This document shows, piece by piece, positions 46,588 through 47,508 of a stretch of 47,508 nt of DNA (position 1 is the stretch's first letter; each line of letters begins with the position of its first letter). Position numbers and translations under genes: made by a program. The stretch is from positions 1-47,508 of the IMG/VR virus record IMGVR_UViG_3300025326_000064; one strand, given 5' to 3'. The DNA is from a virus. The notes beneath the pieces were generated by a model. That model worked only from the letters and a program-made list of their open reading frames with translations, had not been told where the DNA came from and did no database searches.

Positions 46588-47508
46588 CTACCCGATGGAC
46601 GGTATACGCCTGGTTGGCGCGCTTCCTAGTTTTCCTGCTGTGGTGTTCTTGATGAGAAGGAACCTTCCTAGCTGCGCCCAAGCATCGAGCCTGTTTGGGC
46701 TTCGCACCCCGGAGTCTGGTACCCACGTGGTGAGTTCCGCTTCGAGTTTTCCGTAGGTGCCGACCATTCGGTACCGGCCTTTCTGTGCGAGGGCCGCGAC
46801 TGGTTCAGCTCTAGTCCACTTGCTTGAGCGGCTGACCACGGATTCGAGGCGGGGTATCTTGATGCCGCGACGCTTGAACGCTTCCGCGAGGGTTTCTTTC
46901 AGGAATTGTCCCACTAGGTTCGATTCCCACACGATCACGTCTATCTGGTGCTCTACGACCTTATCCACGACGCGGTCTCCCCATACTCCTGGTGTGCCGC
47001 GGGTACTGCAGTCATCGATGACTTCCCCTATAGCTTTGTTTCCGGTTCCGATTCGTTGCCCGATGATCATTCCTACTTCGTCCGCTGTGGGACTATTCGA
47101 GAATCCTGGGTCGATGCTCATAACTCGCATAGCTGGCGACACGCTTGGCTGGTCAACACGATACGCCTGGATATCAGCATGGGTGAGTAGGGCTCCTTCG
47201 ACGTCTTCGACCATGATCCCGTCGAGTTCTTGCATACCGAGGTTCGTGCCCTCATACATACTGGTTAGTTCCTCGACGACGGCTGCGCTGAGGTTCGCGA
47301 TGTTCTCCCGCATGGTGCCGTGTGTGAGGTGGTGAGTATCTGGGTGGTCTTGCGCTTGGGATAGGAGGTGCTGCATTAAGGGCACGCGCTTCGGTGTACC
47401 TGTAACGAAGATCTGTGGTGGTAAGCCGTTTGGGCGCTCTATACGTGTGGCGAGTTGCGCGTTCGTCCAGGCATCCATGCCGTACCGCATCTCTGCCGGC
47501 TCGTCAAT
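46588..47508 (-). CDS. terL: Terminase large subunit, C-terminal part
   Basis: Continuation of the gene whose N-terminal 137 residues are encoded at 142-552. These 306 residues include the rest of the ATPase domain (GLPPQIFVTGTPKRV, with an ATPase coupling-like TGT) and the RNase H-like nuclease (VMSIDPGFSN with the first metal Asp, then VIDDCSTRG and IDVIVWESNLVGQF). The nuclease cleaves the DNA at packaging start and end. The stop is at 46588. Confidence 0.92.
   Translation of the reverse strand: MDEPAEMRYGMDAWTNAQLATRIERPNGLPPQIFVTGTPKRVPLMQHLLSQAQDHPDTHHLTHGTMRENIANLSAAVVEELTSMYEGTNLGMQELDGIMVEDVEGALLTHADIQAYRVDQPSVSPAMRVMSIDPGFSNSPTADEVGMIIGQRIGTGNKAIGEVIDDCSTRGTPGVWGDRVVDKVVEHQIDVIVWESNLVGQFLKETLAEAFKRRGIKIPRLESVVSRSSKWTRAEPVAALAQKGRYRMVGTYGKLEAELTTWVPDSGVRSPNRLDAWAQLGRFLLIKNTTAGKLGSAPTRRIPSIG
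47383..47508. repeat. Right copy of terminal direct repeat
   Basis: Identical to 16-141. See the left copy. Base 47382 is the last unique base; the circle continues at 142 after 47508. Confidence 0.93.

Noticed and set aside
46919-46929. GGTTCGATTCC, a tRNA T-loop-like sequence
   Set aside because: It lies inside the large terminase nuclease domain, and no acceptor or anticodon stems fold around it.

Overview
The window is an essentially complete genome of a tailed double-stranded DNA phage with siphovirus-type head and tail genes. Bases 16-141 are repeated exactly at 47383-47508, so the contig closes into a circle of about 47,367 bp (47,508 minus the 126-bp repeat and 15 extra bases at the left end). 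Those extra bases, 1-15, belong to a fold-back copy (1-17 is the reverse complement of 49-65) and look like a sequencing or assembly artefact. The large terminase gene crosses the join. The host is probably an actinobacterium: GTG/TTG starts are frequent, the secreted lysozyme-like lysin is of a type common in actinobacteria, the structural proteins resemble actinophage ones, and base composition is moderately G+C-rich. This is an inference. No integrase, C-type repressor, DNA polymerase, tRNA gene or CRISPR array was recognised.

Layout. (1) 1-5.3 kb, minus strand: a replication initiator (4430-5272), a DnaC-like helicase loader (3799-4455) and a small partner gene; a stem-loop; then a lysis and small-gene block (secreted lysozyme-like protein 2597-3184, a small two-helix membrane protein 2025-2192, several tiny genes) running into small terminase (533-997) and large terminase. 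(2) 5.4-19 kb, plus strand: early genes, tightly packed, most with ATGA-type overlaps. They include an SSB-like protein, a Cas4/RecB-like nuclease, two HNH endonucleases, a ParB-methyltransferase, a RusA resolvase, an ASCH protein, two excisionase-like HTH proteins, a hexapeptide-repeat protein built from 18 near-identical 18-bp units, a MazG-like protein and many very small Cys-motif proteins. The stretch at about 12.7-15.7 kb looks compositionally different, suggesting mosaic acquisition. (3) 47.5 kb down to 19 kb, minus strand: late genes in the order terminase, small genes, portal-MuF, M15-like peptidase, capsid protease/scaffold, small membrane protein, major capsid, decoration-type proteins, major tail protein 1, head-tail adaptor, connector, major tail protein 2 with a C-terminal beta-propeller, gp10-like protein, tail assembly chaperones with a -1 frameshift, tape measure with a peptidase domain, minor tail and fibre proteins, and a metallophosphoesterase.

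Most notable: (a) the major tail protein is duplicated; the two copies are about 80% identical over 217 residues, and the second carries a roughly 360-residue TolB/PD40-type beta-propeller in less G+C-rich DNA; (b) a lone plus-strand gene (21204-22178) inside the minus-strand tail operon encodes a secreted protein with ten cysteines and looks like a moron. It shares an 11-base element, at identical spacing from an ATGAAC start, with the early gene at 10343; (c) many predicted virion proteins are unusually cysteine-rich.

The early region supplies an initiator, helicase loader, SSB, nuclease and resolvase but no polymerase, so replication probably uses the host machinery. The late region holds a full packaging, head and tail set plus three candidate cell-wall hydrolases: a secreted lysozyme-like protein, a free M15-like peptidase and the tape-measure peptidase domain.
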